Assembly: GCA_022701365.1 (NCBI GenBank)
Contig: JAKUHH010000090.1
Location: 205,001-269,000, forward strand
Length of the DNA: 64,000 bases
Source of the DNA: Mycocentrospora acerina
Taxonomy: Eukaryota; Ascomycota; Dothideomycetes; Pleosporales
Direction of reading: 5' to 3'
This document shows, one piece after another, positions 34,835-46,228 of this stretch; the first letter of the stretch is position 1; the number at the start of each line of letters is the position of its first letter. The notes under the pieces are model-generated. The model was given only the letters and a program-made list of their open reading frames with translations. It ran no database searches and had not been told where the DNA came from. The translations under genes and the position numbers were made by a program.

Positions 34835-36106
34835 GCCCACGGATAGCTGCAGGAGCTCGCTCGAGGTGCGGCGCGCGGGAAGCTCTAGGGGCAACAGCTC
34901 AGGTCGCAAAGGTGGGTGTGAACAGACGCAGGAGCATGCCTAGGCGTGTGGAGAGAGGGGGCAGCTCTCCGAGTCGATCCCCAGGGTTGAGCGCTCCAGA
35001 GCCTTAATTAATATGGGGTACCGGGCGCGTGGTAGTCTTGGAGGGGATGCCGTGGATTTGCGCTATGTTTAGATGCGCGCGGGGTCGGGGACAATTATGT
35101 TTCTTGTGCGTGTGGAATAAAAGCTTCTGGGATAGATAGCACTGCCGGGCACGAGCACTTGGGAGCGGTGGGAGGGAGAAGAGAGAGGGCGGGCGCGGGA
35201 GGGGAAGTGCACAAGGACGGCCAGTCTAATGCCCTGGTGCTGCTTGGGTGGGCAGCGTCGATCACACAGACATGCGGGACATGGGCCTGTCGAGGTACAC
35301 AGTCGAGGGCATGCTGCGCGCCACGCTACGAAGTACAGACAGCGGCAACCGTGTCACGCAGGAACGTCGACTGGCGGAATGCAAGACAGAGCCGTTGGCG
35401 GCATGGCGCTGTGAGACGCGTCCAGCCACAGCCTGCCTGTCCTCGGCCGTCTCGTCGTTGCTGTCGCCAGCAGGCAGACGTATTGCTTGGAGGCGTGACC
35501 CTGGCTATTTGCAATTTACGCGCCTCATGCAGCGGGCCATGACGAACACGGACTGTAGCCACCAGAGGTTAATTTTGGCAGCGGGAAATATATAGGGCGA
35601 CCGGCATTGTGGAGGTCGACTGCCCAGACTAGGCACGACAGACAATAGCATGTGTGCACACTTGCGTCCCCGCCATGTGAAAAGGGAAAAGGCCACTGCA
35701 GACCCTGCAGCTGCACGAGGCACGAGAGCACCTTCAAGCATGCACAACCCTCGCCGCGCCACCCTTTTGCCTTCTGCCCTTCTGCCTGCACTGTTGCGTC
35801 GAGCACGGCGTCAGAGGGAAGCAATTTCCCCACATCACGAGCAGACACACGCTGGACTGCCTCATCTCCGACGCCTGACGCTGGTGACAGGTCGCGAGCC
35901 CCGATCAGGCAATGATATTCGATCAACGTTCCTGCATCTCGGCCAATCAGACCCTCCCGTGTCGGAAAAACCACGGAATATTTCCATCTCCAACCCAACG
36001 TCGTCATCTTCGTCTTTGCCATGCAGTGATTTAGTCCAAGCACCCACGAGTTCCCCAAGGGCAGCCCACCAACCCCCCACCCCTGATTCCGCCTCTACCC
36101 CTCAAA
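34835..36106. other. Divergent promoter region, ArfGAP and ATP11
   Basis: About 1.27 kb. Short open frames on both strands show no domains. A CCAATCAG lies 164 bases upstream of the ATP11 start, and a C/A-rich leader covers about 36000-36106. Confidence 0.6.
35943..35947 (+). promoter_or_regulatory. CCAAT box upstream of ATP11
   Basis: CCAATCAG, close to the preferred HAP/CBC binding sequence, lies 164 bases upstream of the ATP11 start codon. CYT1 has a similar site at nearly the same distance. Regulation by HAP is inference. Confidence 0.45.
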
Positions 36107-37150
36107 ATGACACTCCCGCTCTCAACTCTGCGCCACGCCCTCCGCCAGCCCCTCGCCAACCCACGACTTCTCCAACGCCGCTGGGCCCGTGTCCATGATG
36201 TGCGCTACCTTGCAACCCACGATGCACAAGAGCGCATCATGGCTAAATACCGCGAGAAGCTCGAGCGCCGCGCAAAAGAACAAGGCCTCTCCGACGTCTC
36301 AGAGCTAAAAGACGTCTACAAGGACAAAATCAACCAACTGCGCAAACAAGCAATTGTCCCAGGCGCAACCGGTCCCTTGACACCCCCGCCATCCCCCGAA
36401 CTCGCCGCACAAGAAGCAACAAACACAACACCAGATGCATCCCAAAACCCTCAAAAGTCCCCCTGGCCCTCCCCTCCACCCCCTCCACCCCCTCCACCCC
36501 CTCCCTCCCCACAATCAAAGTCCACGCCCAAGTCTGCTGGCGCCCCACCCCCGGGCGTCAAAACGCTCTCCTCCTTCCTCGACGTCCCCAAGCTGCAGCC
36601 CCTCCCCGAGAAGGAAATCCAAGCCCTCTGGCGCCTACGCCACGCCTCGAACCCGCAGTCCGTCCACTTTGTCGTCCCCGCACACACCTTCTCGCAGCTG
36701 CTCGAGACGGCAAAACAGCACCCCTCCTTTGTGCTGCCCATGCCGCGCGAGATCCCAAAGGAGGGCTCCGAGCCAGAAGCAGGAGAGACGCAACAGGCGG
36801 CTGAACTGCACTATTTGCAATTCACCCACCCTCATGTGCATACCACCACGCTGCTGTTTACCTCGCTGGCAGAGTTTAAGCTGAGGGGCGAATACGCGAG
36901 CCCCCATACAACCATTACGTTCCACCAGGAGCTTGCGGCGTCGCACAATCTCGTCCTTGGCCAGGGAGTCGTCACAGAAGGGAGGGGTGTGAGTGTCGAC
37001 GAGGCGAGGTGGCTGCTCATGTGCATGCAAAAGTTCTACGTCCAGAGCGAAGAGGGCAAGGGCAGAGGCGAGCTGCTGAACATGTTCACAAAGGGCGATG
37101 CTGGCTTCAAGGTGGAGAGGCTGATTGACGAGGCGGAGAAGATCCTGTAA
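36107..37150 (+). CDS. ATP11: F1-ATPase assembly chaperone Atp11
   Basis: Atp11 binds free beta subunits of mitochondrial F1-ATPase and helps build the F1 hexamer in the matrix. A single exon encodes 347 residues. The N-terminus is Arg/Leu-rich without acidic residues (LRHALRQPLANPRLLQRRW), a mitochondrial presequence. A helical segment with KYREKLERRAKEQG follows, as in other Atp11 proteins. The conserved Atp11 domain runs from about 148 (TLSSFLDVPKL) to the end, with IQALWRLRHA, LQFTHPHVHTTTLLFTSLAEFKLRGEYA and LNMFTKGDAGFK. Between them, at about 119-133, lies an uninterrupted Pro-rich tract. Confidence 0.94.
   Translation: MTLPLSTLRHALRQPLANPRLLQRRWARVHDVRYLATHDAQERIMAKYREKLERRAKEQGLSDVSELKDVYKDKINQLRKQAIVPGATGPLTPPPSPELAAQEATNTTPDASQNPQKSPWPSPPPPPPPPPPPSPQSKSTPKSAGAPPPGVKTLSSFLDVPKLQPLPEKEIQALWRLRHASNPQSVHFVVPAHTFSQLLETAKQHPSFVLPMPREIPKEGSEPEAGETQQAAELHYLQFTHPHVHTTTLLFTSLAEFKLRGEYASPHTTITFHQELAASHNLVLGQGVVTEGRGVSVDEARWLLMCMQKFYVQSEEGKGRGELLNMFTKGDAGFKVERLIDEAEKIL
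36463..36510. repeat. CCACCCCCT proline-coding repeat in ATP11
   Basis: Tandem nine-base CCACCCCCT-like units encode a run of more than ten Pro residues in the linker between the Atp11 presequence region and the chaperone domain. The unit length keeps frame. Confidence 0.8.
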
Positions 37151-37554
37151 AAAAATAACGTCACGATCTTGTATGATGAAATGTGTAAAAAAGGTATTAT
37201 TGTAAACGAAGGCTAGATATCGCCGTTGTGTAAGTGTATAGACTACGAGAAAGACATGTCCAGGCATAGAAGCCTGTGATGGAGATGCTGGTAATGCAGC
37301 CTACCACACATTCAACCCATCCATTGTGTGCATCGTGTGATGAACGCCGTTTGCAAGGTCGACAGCATATCGTTTATTAGTGTGTCGTGCGGCTTCGTCT
37401 ATTTCGCTCATATCGTGGACATCGTAAGTGTCTTCCAAATTGCGAGTGTTGTTCATACCATATGTATGACTTGTACTTCGCTATCACATATCACATGAGT
37501 CTTCAATTCCGTTTCCTTCAACCATATTTTTGAAAGCCAGCCGATACAGACCAT
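37151..37554. other. Convergent 3' region after ATP11
   Basis: About 0.4 kb, AT-rich, holding the 3' ends of ATP11 and of the following minus-strand gene. No gene-like frame is seen. Confidence 0.6.
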
Positions 37555-38902
37555 TCAACTAGGCGCAAAGGTCTTGTTGAGGTAGTCATCTTTGCTGACG
37601 CACTTGAAGAACTCCTTGAGCCCAGTCTGGCGAAACCACCACACCTTTGGCCACGCAATGTTGCTACGGAAGCGGCGAGCTCGGACTGGGCGAAGCCTAG
37701 ACAAGTCAGCTCAAGCTGCACAAAAATATTCGCGGGGAAGACTCACATTCCGAGACTGAACGCAAGTCGGTTGTAGTCATCTCCCGTAGCCGCCTTCTCA
37801 GAATCTTCTTCTTCTTCACATTCATTCTTGGAAGGCAAGAGGCCCAGCTCGTGTAATTCCTCCTGAAGATCTACCATGCGTTCCTGATCTGGCTCCATCT
37901 CCGTCGGGTGCATAACACTGTCGATGGTCTTGTACGCGCGATAGATCCTCGGCCATAGACAATGGCGGCATTGCCCCTCACGGGCGGTAGAAAGTTGACG
38001 AGGGCAGGAACACGAGCGAGAAAACTTGATAGAGCGATCAGACTTAGAGTTGAGATCATGAAAAGTTTCACTCAAGTTCGAGGCAAAGTCTGGAGCCACA
38101 CACGCAGCGTCATGCATGCGGAGCCTTAAGTGCTTCACCGTCTGAGACTCAACAAGCCCGACAAGGGCCCTGGCTACGGGGTGTGTTTTGAACATTATGT
38201 CCCATGGACACTTGCCTTCGTAAAACTAAACGGATGAAGTCAGTTACGCCTTGAATGTAGACCACTGACAAAAGTACGTACGCGGTCTGAAGAAATCAAG
38301 ACAACTAGGTTCTCCAGCTTCTTGGCCCGACGAGCAATTGCCTTGATGAAGTGAGCCACCCGTATTGCAGCTTCCTTTGTTGGTGTGTCGCAACGCATGT
38401 AAATGCCTAGATTGGTGACCAAGTGCATATGTTGCATCTTGATGGGGAATCGCCAGAACATCCCAGGTGAGCCGTGGTGACTAGTACAGAAAACGAATTT
38501 GTTCTTGCCATAATAGATGGAGATACCCTCTTTGTAGTACTTGTGGCACGTCGCAAGGATTTGCCAGGGGATGCGAACCTCCCCGCGAAACTCTATACAA
38601 CTGAGTGGACCGAATGTGTTAGCTCCACGGAATACAGTCTTGGGCCAGACACTGAGGACTTCTTCGAAAATTAAGAGTCGAATCTCAGCGGGAAAACGAA
38701 GTAGGTAGTCTTGTTTCTCCGGTGAATGTTCAGTTCCTGTGCAAATGACCAGTTTCGATACGATATTATCGAGAGTTGGAATATTATTATCAACGGGAGC
38801 GAAATGCGAGAACACGTTGGACATAGTGAAGGCTTGTAGTCTGTCCACGGAACTGGTTGACCTATGAGAGTTAGATGGACAACGCAATTGACTTGCAGGC
38901 AT
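37555..38902 (-). CDS. Hypothetical protein, F-box-like lineage family
   Basis: No function is known. Three exons (38282-38902, 37747-38225, 37555-37696) join in frame to 413 residues. The segment LLRFPAEIRLLIFEEVL at about 70-85 resembles the short F-box-like start (LP-x-E-I-R-x-x-I) shared by many Dothideomycete hypothetical proteins. A Trp/Tyr-rich globular part follows (QILATCHKYYKEGISIYYG), the usual layout of that family. A Cys cluster (SCSCPRQ...CRHCLWPR) lies in exon 2 and an acidic stretch near its end. The start ATG at 38902 is chosen because the frame is open; a later Met (MSNVFSHF, about 38820) is also possible and would drop about 26 residues. The gene is single and not part of a visible cluster. 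Confidence 0.72.
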
Positions 38903-39641
38903 TGTGAGACTCAAGGAATCAATTATTGCTTACTGTTGGAACTCAATGTAGAACTAGTTACTCGCAACTCTTACAGAAGTACTAAGGCAAGATTGAAAAA
39001 GCTGTAGCTGTAAATCTATGCAACCCCGAAAGACGTAAGCCTGACGATTGGAGGTTAGCAACAGAGTAGACTTTCGGCTTTTCAAAGGTTGTGGAGTTGT
39101 ATATTGTTCAAGAGTTTGTTGTTTAATTGCAACACGCCGTCACTGGCGAAGGCAGATAATAGTCCAATCTTGTGAAGGTCAATAATGGATGGTGGATGGT
39201 GGAACCTTACTATTAAGACGCCTTCAAATACCCGGGATATGTAGAAAAATAGAGACAGTCGAGGAAAGGTGTGTTGGAGTTGGGGGTAGAAGTGAAATGA
39301 AGAGAGGGCCCGAGAGGCTCACCGACTGGGCACGACGATCACCGTTATTTAGGCAGGCACGATCATATTTGCTTAGATATAGCCCACAAGGCTTTCAAAA
39401 TTGTGAAAAGAACAAGTATATGATGTACTTGCCTTCAGCGTCTCACTCTTGTAATAAACTGCCATCTCTTTCAAGCTATCTTCTATGTGATTTTGGGACC
39501 TAGGATTTTGTGCTGTTTCTCGTGACCCCGAATACTCTGTCTTGGACTGCCCATAATGCTGGGTATCTGGAGACTTAACTTCAGATAAAACAGAGTGGAT
39601 TACCGAGTCTGCCCAAATCAAAGCACTCTCCTCAAAGCATG
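38903..39641. other. Intergenic, no gene seen
   Basis: About 0.74 kb of fairly AT-rich DNA with short frames lacking domains. It should contain the promoter of the F-box-like gene and the 3' UTR of the dehydrogenase gene. Confidence 0.55.
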
Positions 39642-40982
39642 CTACCTTTTCGCCCGCCCATCAATCCGTTTCTGGAAATGCTATTCAAAATCACGTCAGC
39701 TAACCCTCTTCTAATCCAATCTCAATTGCAGGATAAAATAACCACTCACCTCACAGCTAATCTTCACACCTTCTGCCAACCCTACCCTGGGTTTATACCG
39801 CAACACACTCCGCGCTTTCGAAATACTCACATACCGGTCCCTACACCCATCGCTCACCAACCCTCGAGAAAACCCCAGGTCTGTCCTCGTCAACCAGCCT
39901 ACACACTCGGCACCTACACCAACCCACCACGCCAATCGTTCAGGGACTGTTACTTGGAATTTAGGCACGTGTCCAAACTCCTTCCATATCCCAAGACATA
40001 AGTCTCGCATGGAGACTGGCTCGCCATTGGTGATGAAAATGGCCTGTCCAGCAGCGGTTTGGGCGTTGAGGAGATTGGCAACCGCAAGAACGTGTGCGTC
40101 TGCGGCGTTGGATACGTAGACAAAATCTTGCATATTGATGCCTGTTCCGAGGATGAAGGGTGTTTGGTAGGTGGCTATGCTGGCGTGGATTGCGGGGATG
40201 CAGGATGGGTCGTTGGGACCGAAGATGGGGGCGCAGCGGAGGGCGCAGGTGGAGAAGTCATGAGTGTTGGCGGAGAGTACAATAGACTCTGCTATACCCT
40301 GGAAAGAGTGAGGAGTGCGTATTTCGGTCGGGATTTGGGGAAGTGTTTAGTATATGAAGAGCAGATAAGAGCACGGGAAGGAGTGCGTCTAAAAAAACGT
40401 AATGCTTGTACAGATTTGATGATAGCAACAACACACAAGAGAAGGATGGGACTCAATGAATGAGGAAATTCGAGAGCGAGTGAAAAATGAGCCAAAATAA
40501 ATTTCCCGTACCTTACTCTGCCCATACGTCGTCTGCGCCTCACCTGGTCCCCACCGCTCGTCCGCATTCTTCCAATCCTTTCTAAAATCATCCAACACGA
40601 CGGCAACACTACTCGTAAACACCAAACCTTTAGCACCACACTCCTTACTCGCCTCCACCACATTTCTCGTCCCCTCAACATTAACCCGAAACACTACATC
40701 CCTGCCGTGCTGCGAGTATCTCCTCGTTCCCAAGGGATACACACCTACCGCGTGCACCACGATAGAGGGTTGCGCTTCCTCAAAGACCTTCTTGAGAGAG
40801 GCAGTGTCGAGGATGTTGCAGCGGACATAACGTACGTGTTGGGGGAATGTGGATGTGCCGAGGGATGGGGGATTGATGTCGAGGGCTGTGATGGAAAAGC
40901 GGTTTGTGGCGAGTAGTGCGGATACTATTTCTGTTCCGAGGAATCCGCAGCCACCTGTTACAAGGACATTAGGTTTTTCCAT
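39642..40982 (-). CDS. NAD(P)-dependent 3-beta-HSD/sterol dehydrogenase-like protein
   Basis: This is a short-chain dehydrogenase of the extended (epimerase/3-beta-hydroxysteroid dehydrogenase) type. Three exons (40512-40982, 39750-40298, 39642-39680) give 352 residues. The Rossmann motif TGGCGFLG is at about 9-16; the catalytic Ser lies in VFTSSVAVV; the YxxxK pair is in TYGQSK at about 152-157. Later conserved phrases CALRCAPIFGPNDP and FVYVSNAADAHVLA match Erg26-like and related sterol dehydrogenases. The first intron is unusually long for this window (about 213 bases). The last exon codes for only 12 residues. It might be Erg26 itself or one of the several fungal paralogues; the lack of a C-terminal membrane helix argues for a paralogue. 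Confidence 0.85.
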
Positions 40983-41590
40983 TGTTGGCGAGAAGGTGGT
41001 GGTGACGCGGAGGTGAACGGAATGGGTGGTGGTTAGGATATAGGTTCCTTCTCTTGGCTGTGTTCCCTTGGCTTATGTGATGTTCATTGATTTCTTGCTG
41101 TTAATTCAGATGATGGTTTGCCAGTTAGTTATTCCAGACTTCAAGGCAAGATTTCATGTGTGAGAGTTGTTTGCGATCGTTGCCTGTATACACAAGTCGA
41201 GGTTGACCCGTCCTTGCCATTTTGAGACTAGACTGACTTCCACGTTCACGGCAGCCGGCAAGTATCTAAGAATATCACTCATCACCCACTAGACTTGGAG
41301 AAGTACCAAAATCTGCTGCAAAATTAGTCTGTACCGATTAGATAGTTATATGTATATACTGACTTGGAATCCAGGTCTACGAACTTCTCCTTCATATCCA
41401 TCCATCTGAAGAGGAAAAAAAGTTTGTCGCTACCAAATTGCACAACAACCATTTTTCAGCCCATCTTATACCCCTTCCTCCTACAATTTTTTCTCTCAGA
41501 TTGAAAAAATCACCACGACTACGAAACAATCGGAACTTCCGACCACCAACTTCCCTCCACAATCCGTACAATTCCAAAAATCTTCCCGCC
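40983..41590. other. Divergent promoter region
   Basis: About 0.6 kb between the dehydrogenase (minus) and the NAT9-like gene (plus). A C/A-rich leader covers about 41430-41590. No gene-like frame is seen. Confidence 0.6.
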
Positions 41591-42439
41591 ATGAAGATAA
41601 ACGAACACACCGGTAAACTTCTTTCAATAACCACTCCCTCTAACATATAAATCTAACACCCCACCCAGCAATTCTCGCCCCTCGTACCCTTCTCGTCCCA
41701 TATAGCCCTCACCACGTCCCCACCTACCACGCCTGGATGCAAGATGAGGTACCTTTCCTTCCCCTCATCTCCTCAACCACCCTCCTAATCTCTCTCCCAA
41801 ACATAGACCCTCCAAGCCCTCACCGCCTCGGAACCCCTCTCCCTAGAAGCCGAACACGCCATGCAGCAATCCTGGCGAACAGACACAGACAAACTAACAT
41901 TCATAATCTGCACCGCTCCTTCATCCCCTGTGGCGTCGTCGTCATCATCACAACCGACCACCATCACACCAGGCACGCTCGACGCACCCACCCACATGAT
42001 CGGTGACGTGAATTTATTCCTTTATCCTGACGAAGACGATGAAGATGACGAAGAATCTTCCCTCCAAAAAGGAAATCCCACCAATACCACCGTCGTGACC
42101 AAAAAAGTCCTCGGCGAACTAGAAATCATGCTCGCCTCGCCTCTCCACCGTGGAAAAGGCCTAGCGCGTGATTCTCTCCTCGCCTTCTTAACTTACATAT
42201 CGCGGAATCTCCCAGCCATCCTGCTGGAATACGCGAGCGGAGGAGATGCTGTTGCGTTGACGTACTTGCGCGTCAAGATTAGCGAGGAGAACACGCAGAG
42301 TGTGCGGTTGTTTGGGGGGTTGGGGTTCGAAATGGTGGGAGGGGGGGCGAACTACTTTGGAGAGGTGGAGATGAGGATGGGGAGGGACGGGATGGAGGGA
42401 GGGGACAAGGTGGGGGTAGAGGTTAGGTATGGGGTGTGA
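41591..42439 (+). CDS. GNAT N-acetyltransferase, NAT9-like
   Basis: This is a predicted acetyl-CoA-dependent N-acetyltransferase of the NAT9 family, whose animal members are linked to microtubule stability. Three exons (41591-41612, 41669-41748, 41807-42439) give 244 residues. The first exon codes for just seven residues and part of an eighth; the join gives TAILAPRTLLVPYSPHHVPTYHAWM, the usual NAT9 opening. The acetyl-CoA-binding motif is in LASPLHRGKGLARDSLLAF, with RGKGLA as the core. The end VKISEENTQSVRLFGGLGFE is the conserved C-terminal GNAT strand-helix. A fungal-type acidic/Ser-rich insert splits the core (SSSSSQPTT and DEDDEDDEE). Confidence 0.88.
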
Positions 42440-42619
42440 AGGGCGAGAAGGATAGAAGGAAAAAATAGTGGAGAGGCAACGGGTGCGTGTAAATATGTCA
42501 CTTCTGCTACCAATACATCGTGCCATCGTACATGAGGATTATGTTTTCATGTTATCGTGCAAAGCCATCGTTGGGCTGCAGTCGCTCTCCTCTACTACTA
42601 CCACCAAGTCACTTCTGGT

Positions 42620-43968
42620 CTACAACTTCTGGTACTCAAGCTTGCCCTCCAACTTCTTCGACTCTGCCATCTTCCGTACGGCCTTGTTGAAATCGTCCTG
42701 GTTGATAGCGTCCCGGTAGTCTTTGATGGCGAACAGACCACTGTCAAAGATTAGTATTTGTAAGCATGACAAAATAATAGGAAAAACACTTACGCTTCTG
42801 TGACCACATTTCGCAAATCGGCACCGTTGAAGCCGTCGCTCATCTTGACAATGCTCTCAAAGTCAATCTCACCCTCGGTCTGCACACCTGCAGCGTGAAT
42901 CTTCATAATCTCCAAGCGGCCAACCTCGTTGGGCAGAGGAATCTCAATCTTCCTGTCCAGACGTCCGGCACGCAGAAGAGCGGGGTCGAGGGTATCGGGT
43001 CGATTTGTTGCCATGATGATCTTTGTCTGGCCGAGGTAGTCGAAACCGTCGAGCTGGTTCAGCAGCTCCATCAGTGTACGCTGGATCTCGCGATCAGCCG
43101 ATGTGCCTTCTGAGAATCGTCGTCCACCAATAGCGTCGATCTCGTCCATGAAGATGATGCAGGGCTCGTGCTCCCTCGCGTAGCCAAACATTTCGCGAAT
43201 AAGACGCGCAGATTCTCCAATGTACTTGTCGACGATGGCTGAAGATACGACCTTGAGGAAGTTTGTCTCCAGACTGCTCGCAACTGCTCGGGCCAGCAGC
43301 GTCTTTCCGGTACCGGGTGGGCCGTAGAGCAACACACCCTTTGGTGGCTTGATGCCCACTCGCAGGAACAGCTCGGGGTTCTTCAGCGGCAGTTCGATGA
43401 CTTCTCGCAGCTCGCGAATTTGCTCGTTCAGGCCACCAATACCACCGAAGCTGACTTGGCCGGGGTCTTCGAGGGACATGTTGTAGACGAGGGGGTCGAC
43501 TTCGCGGGGCAGCATGCGCATGATGGTGAGGGTGGTCATGTCGAGAGCGACTCTGGTTCCCTGCTTGAGCTTGGCCTTGTCGACCTTTGACCGGCATCCG
43601 ACGACGTATCTGGGGCCTGAAGATGCCTTGACGATGACTGGAGCGGGTCAGTGTGAGTTTGTGGACAGCAGGGCGAGTGAGTGGGTGAGTAGTGTAGTGG
43701 GTGCAGTATATTGCAGTGTAGTGCAGTACAGTGGGGGCAGCATAGACGTACAGCGCTCCTCGTCCAGCTGCTTAAGGACCTCTCCTATTATCTGACCAAC
43801 GCTCTGCAGGGCCTTGATATTGTCCTCTGACACGTCAAAGTCATGCTGCAGGCCCTTGATTTCTAACCGCAGCGCCTTGAGCTTTGCCTCCCACTCGCGC
43901 GACTCCAGAAGCTTCCCCTTGTAGCCATCGAGGGCGTGCTCGCGCTCAGGCTCGCTGCTTGTGCTCAT
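42620..43968 (-). CDS. RPT4: 26S proteasome regulatory ATPase Rpt4
   Basis: Rpt4 is one of six AAA ATPases in the base of the 19S particle that unfold substrates for the proteasome. Three exons (43752-43968, 42794-43637, 42620-42740) give 393 residues, the usual length. An N-terminal coiled coil (about 20-72) is followed by an OB-like segment ([18 protein letters not shown]), the Walker A GPPGTGKT at about 178-185, the Walker B IIFMDEID and the second-region [21 protein letters not shown]. The C-terminal end [10 protein letters not shown] matches Rpt4 rather than other Rpt subunits. All ATPase residues are intact. Confidence 0.96.
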
Positions 43969-44440
43969 AGTGGGGATGTTGTGTAAGGGTGCTGTGGTTG
44001 TGGTGGTGATGCGTGTACGTGTATGTGTGGTGGTGGTGGAGCTGCGGCGGCGGCGAGGACGGCGATGATGCGTAAACAGCCAAGCAAGTGTGCTGCAGCG
44101 GAACGGGCAGTCGCGGAGGGGGCGGACGTGTTTTGCAGTAACTGCTGCTTGTGCAGGGACAGGACAGGACGAGCCACGGGCAGAAGAGCAGGTTCAGTGT
44201 CGACGGCGATGGCGGGTGATTTGCGGCGGATTGGCTGGTCGCCCTCACGTCGACGGGAGCTCTCGCTGAGGACGGTAGGGCAGCGTGCACAGACCCCCAG
44301 CCTTGGCTTGGCACAGCCTAAGGCGCGCTTGCTCCTGCTGGTCGGCGTCTGAAAAAAAGTTCGCCGATCCATTTCCGCTGAAAGTTTGAGAGCAGCGCCA
44401 GCTTTGCCCCGACCTTGACGACGCCGACGCCTGCACCGCC
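43969..44440. promoter_or_regulatory. Divergent promoter between RPT4 and RRP9
   Basis: The two start codons are 472 bases apart, head to head, so this region must serve both genes. It contains GTG/GGT-rich repeats at 43990-44045. No Rpn4-type proteasome element (GGTGGCAAA) was found by eye. Confidence 0.6.
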
Positions 44441-46228
44441 ATGTCCTCGTTCTTCACCACGCCCGCCTCGCAGCGCAAACGCAAGCGGGCAGAGGGCGCC
44501 GCCAACGGCCCCAACAAGCGCAACAATGCCGCCTCGCGACCCGCCAATGGCCCCCGTCGCACCGAGCGAGAAGACTCGATCGAGAGCGAGGAATCAGACG
44601 ACGACGACCGCGGCCGTGTCCTTGACGACGAGTTTGACGACTCGGAATCCTCAGACGACGAGAACGAGACAGCTGCCGAGAAGCGCCTGCGCCTGGCAGA
44701 GCGATATCTCGAAAACGTGCGCAACGAGATCGAGGAAGAGGTGGGCTTCGACGCCGAGCAGATCGACAAGGACCTGATCGCAGAGAGGCTGAAGGAGGAT
44801 GTTGCCGAGGGCAAGGGCAAGATCTACAAGTACATTGCACAGGGCCTCGACTTTGCGCAAGCATCACATGTCTTTGGCAAGTCAGGGCTGCAAAAGGCCA
44901 TCACTGGATGCGCAGTCAGGCTGCCGTACGCGTGGACTATCAGCAAAGATTTGGTTGTCGAAAAGTGGGAGATTGCAGACCCAGCAGCTGCCGCGCCACA
45001 TGCTGACCGTCCGTCCAACATCACGCCGCGCAGGACTCCCAAAAAGCTCTTCTGGCGCAAAGGCAACAAGAACAAGAAGGGCGAGAGGGACTATCTGGGC
45101 CACACGGGCGAGATCATTTCCATTGCTGTCTCAGACTCGGGTAAATATCTCGCTACTGGCGACAAGCACGCTCGTCTGATCATCTGGGACGCCGAAACCC
45201 TCACACCCCGCAAGCTCTTCACTCGACACCGCGACGCCGTCACATCGCTTTCCTTCAGAAGGGGCACCGAACAGCTCTTCTCAGGAGGCGCGGATCGTGC
45301 AGTCATCGTATGGAGTGCGCCCGAGTCTGCCTACATTGAAACGCTCGTGGGACACCAGGATGTCGTCGTTGGTGTGGCTGGTGGGCTGGAAGCGAACCAG
45401 GAGACATGTGTCAGTGTTGGCGCGCGAGACCGCACTGCAAGACTGTGGAAGGTGGTTGAGGAGAACCAGCTCGTCTTCCAAGGTGGTGGAACAGCAAGAC
45501 AAAAGGGCATGGACAAGCTGTGGAAGGGTCGGTTTGGCAAGAACGTCGACGACAAGGAGAGGCCTACAGACGGGCTTACCGATGGCGTTCATGACGAGGA
45601 CGACGACCCACCAATCGCCTACGCAGAAGGTTCCATCGACTGCGTTGCCCTTCTCGACGCAAATCTGTTCGTAACAGCCTCGGATAACGGAGCCATGTCA
45701 CTGTGGTCTGTTCAGAGGAAGAAGCCTCTGTACACTTGCCCCCTCACTCATGGCCGCGATCCTGCCCTTGCTCCAGAAGACATGTCCGCAAACCACGACG
45801 CCGCAACATCCGTAAAGAAGGGTCCGCGGTTAGCCAGATATGTCACTGCTCTCACTACAGTACCGTATGCCGACCTCATCCTCACAGCGAGTTGGGATGG
45901 ATGGATACGCGCCTGGCGTCTTGGGCCTGAGAAGCGCACCATTGAACCGCTTGGCAAGGTTGGACGCGTTCCTCTCGATAATGACGAGGAGGATGCTACT
46001 GTCGATAACAAGGATGCCATACTCATTCGCGGTATAGTGAACGGTCTCTCGGTACAAGAGCGAGGAGACCGAGGAAAAGACGGTATTTGTATAGTAGCCG
46101 CTGTTGGGAGGGAGCCCAGACTCGCTCGATGGATGTCGGCCAAGGTCAAGAACGGTATCTACGTGTTCGAGGTACCAAAAAAAGTTATTGAGAATGGCGT
46201 CGAGGATGAGTCGGGTACAGAAGCATAG
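44441..46228 (+). CDS. RRP9: U3 snoRNP WD40 protein Rrp9 (U3-55K)
   Basis: Rrp9 binds the U3 snoRNA B/C motif in the nucleolar small-subunit processome and is needed for 18S rRNA maturation. A single exon encodes 595 residues. The N-terminal 100 residues are basic then Ser/Asp/Glu-rich. The helical stretch AEKRLRLAERYLENVRNEIEEE and the phrase IYKYIAQGLDFAQA are typical of Rrp9. A seven-blade WD40 propeller follows, with repeats such as LGHTGEIISIAVS, TRHRDAVTSLSF, VGHQDVVVGVAG and ALTTVPYADLILTASWDGW. An insert of about 40 residues (after the fourth blade) is charged. The gene is 262 bases upstream of the WD40-cyclophilin on the same strand. Confidence 0.94.
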   Translation: MSSFFTTPASQRKRKRAEGAANGPNKRNNAASRPANGPRRTEREDSIESEESDDDDRGRVLDDEFDDSESSDDENETAAEKRLRLAERYLENVRNEIEEEVGFDAEQIDKDLIAERLKEDVAEGKGKIYKYIAQGLDFAQASHVFGKSGLQKAITGCAVRLPYAWTISKDLVVEKWEIADPAAAAPHADRPSNITPRRTPKKLFWRKGNKNKKGERDYLGHTGEIISIAVSDSGKYLATGDKHARLIIWDAETLTPRKLFTRHRDAVTSLSFRRGTEQLFSGGADRAVIVWSAPESAYIETLVGHQDVVVGVAGGLEANQETCVSVGARDRTARLWKVVEENQLVFQGGGTARQKGMDKLWKGRFGKNVDDKERPTDGLTDGVHDEDDDPPIAYAEGSIDCVALLDANLFVTASDNGAMSLWSVQRKKPLYTCPLTHGRDPALAPEDMSANHDAATSVKKGPRLARYVTALTTVPYADLILTASWDGWIRAWRLGPEKRTIEPLGKVGRVPLDNDEEDATVDNKDAILIRGIVNGLSVQERGDRGKDGICIVAAVGREPRLARWMSAKVKNGIYVFEVPKKVIENGVEDESGTEA

